A stretch of DNA of 64,000 nt from Flammeovirga pacifica (lineage in GTDB: Bacteria > Bacteroidota > Bacteroidia > Cytophagales > Flammeovirgaceae). Positions 63,898 to 64,000 of this stretch are shown here, one piece after another. The position numbers were made by a program, and so were the translations under genes. Each line of letters starts with the position of its first letter. Positions within the stretch are counted from its first letter, which is position 1. Below the pieces are notes generated by a model. That model was not told the origin of the DNA. It ran no database searches and saw only the letters and a list, made by a program, of their open reading frames with translations. The stretch lies in NCBI RefSeq assembly GCF_000807855.2, contig NZ_JRYR02000001.1, forward strand, positions 442,619-506,618. The letters are read 5' to 3'.

Positions 63898-64000
63898 ATG
63901 AACACACCGAAGTCTTTTTTCTCACATTTTAACATAAAAATTATATTTTTTATGTTGTTCATAGGTCATTTATGCTCAGCCCAAGAAACTGAAAAAAAAT
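63898..64000 (+). CDS. Start of a secreted protein, 3' end outside window
   Basis: An open frame from ATG 63898-63900 to the window edge encodes 34 residues: a basic start (MNTPKSFFSHFNIK), a hydrophobic stretch (IIFFMLFIGHLC) and SAQETEKK, i.e. a signal peptide with typical Bacteroidota cleavage before Gln. The mature protein is not visible. Confidence 0.65.
   Translation, partial: MNTPKSFFSHFNIKIIFFMLFIGHLCSAQETEKK

Overview
The window is an AT-rich bacterial chromosome segment from a Bacteroidota, most likely a marine Cytophagales relative of Flammeovirga (family-level guess from protein style only). Support: a SusC/RagA TonB receptor, carboxypeptidase-regulatory-domain TonB receptors, a type IX secretion C-terminal signal, Bacteroidota-only families (DUF3127, DUF1460, BtuG-like propeller) and Bacteroidota-type promoters (TTG, about 19-20 bp, TAnnTTTG). 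I see no rRNA or tRNA gene, insertion sequence, prophage or CRISPR.

Layout. 1-2068: N-terminal two thirds of a SusC receptor read leftwards, with clustered GTTGCG and GGACATG repeats upstream. 2622-6631: S-box (SAM-I) riboswitch and cobalamin-dependent methionine synthase metH. 6852-17992: sugar epimerase-like protein and acyl-ACP thioesterase pair, TonB receptor, S9A prolyl oligopeptidase lipoprotein, a type IX cargo protein, NAD(P)H-hydrate repair enzyme, exported HAD phosphatase. 18073-23466: nitronate monooxygenase, NTF2-like secreted protein, metallo-beta-lactamase hydrolase, DUF1801, MerC with a Fur/Zur-like palindrome, sulfatase. 23530-29292: HExxH lipoprotein, then a vitamin B12 uptake operon (btuF-like, btuB-like, btuG-like) under a cobalamin riboswitch. 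29424-47317: thioredoxin fusion, DUF1460, a MORN/TIMP-like/Kazal-like protein, bPH protein, bile-acid-type symporter, lysS, 3-hydroxybutyryl-CoA dehydrogenase, acyltransferase, gamma-glutamyltransferase, GNAT, VanY-type peptidase, GAPDH. 47665-50894: ECF sigma factor, a gene-free 2-kb stretch, and a membrane-anchored protein. 51940-58667: seven-gene drug-efflux operon with TetR regulator and its operators. 58847-64000: aldo/keto reductase, RluE-type pseudouridine synthase, glutaryl-CoA dehydrogenase, DUF3127, DUF418 and the start of one more secreted protein.

The most unusual element is the stretch 48553-50274: nine tandem, about 100-nt units spaced about 200 bp apart. Each has, read on the minus strand, a small hairpin whose arms vary but stay complementary, a nearly invariant 24-nt core, and an intrinsic terminator whose arms also co-vary. 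I interpret it as an array of nine small noncoding RNA genes of one undescribed family, lying between a conserved membrane protein gene and an ECF sigma factor gene.

Functional links: the cobalamin riboswitch operon imports the cofactor that MetH uses, and MetH itself is under SAM control, so two riboswitches govern one metabolic axis. The efflux operon is a complete tripartite ABC-2 system with its repressor as first gene. Start sites were moved inward from the longest ORF where a signal peptide or family N-terminus clearly begins later.
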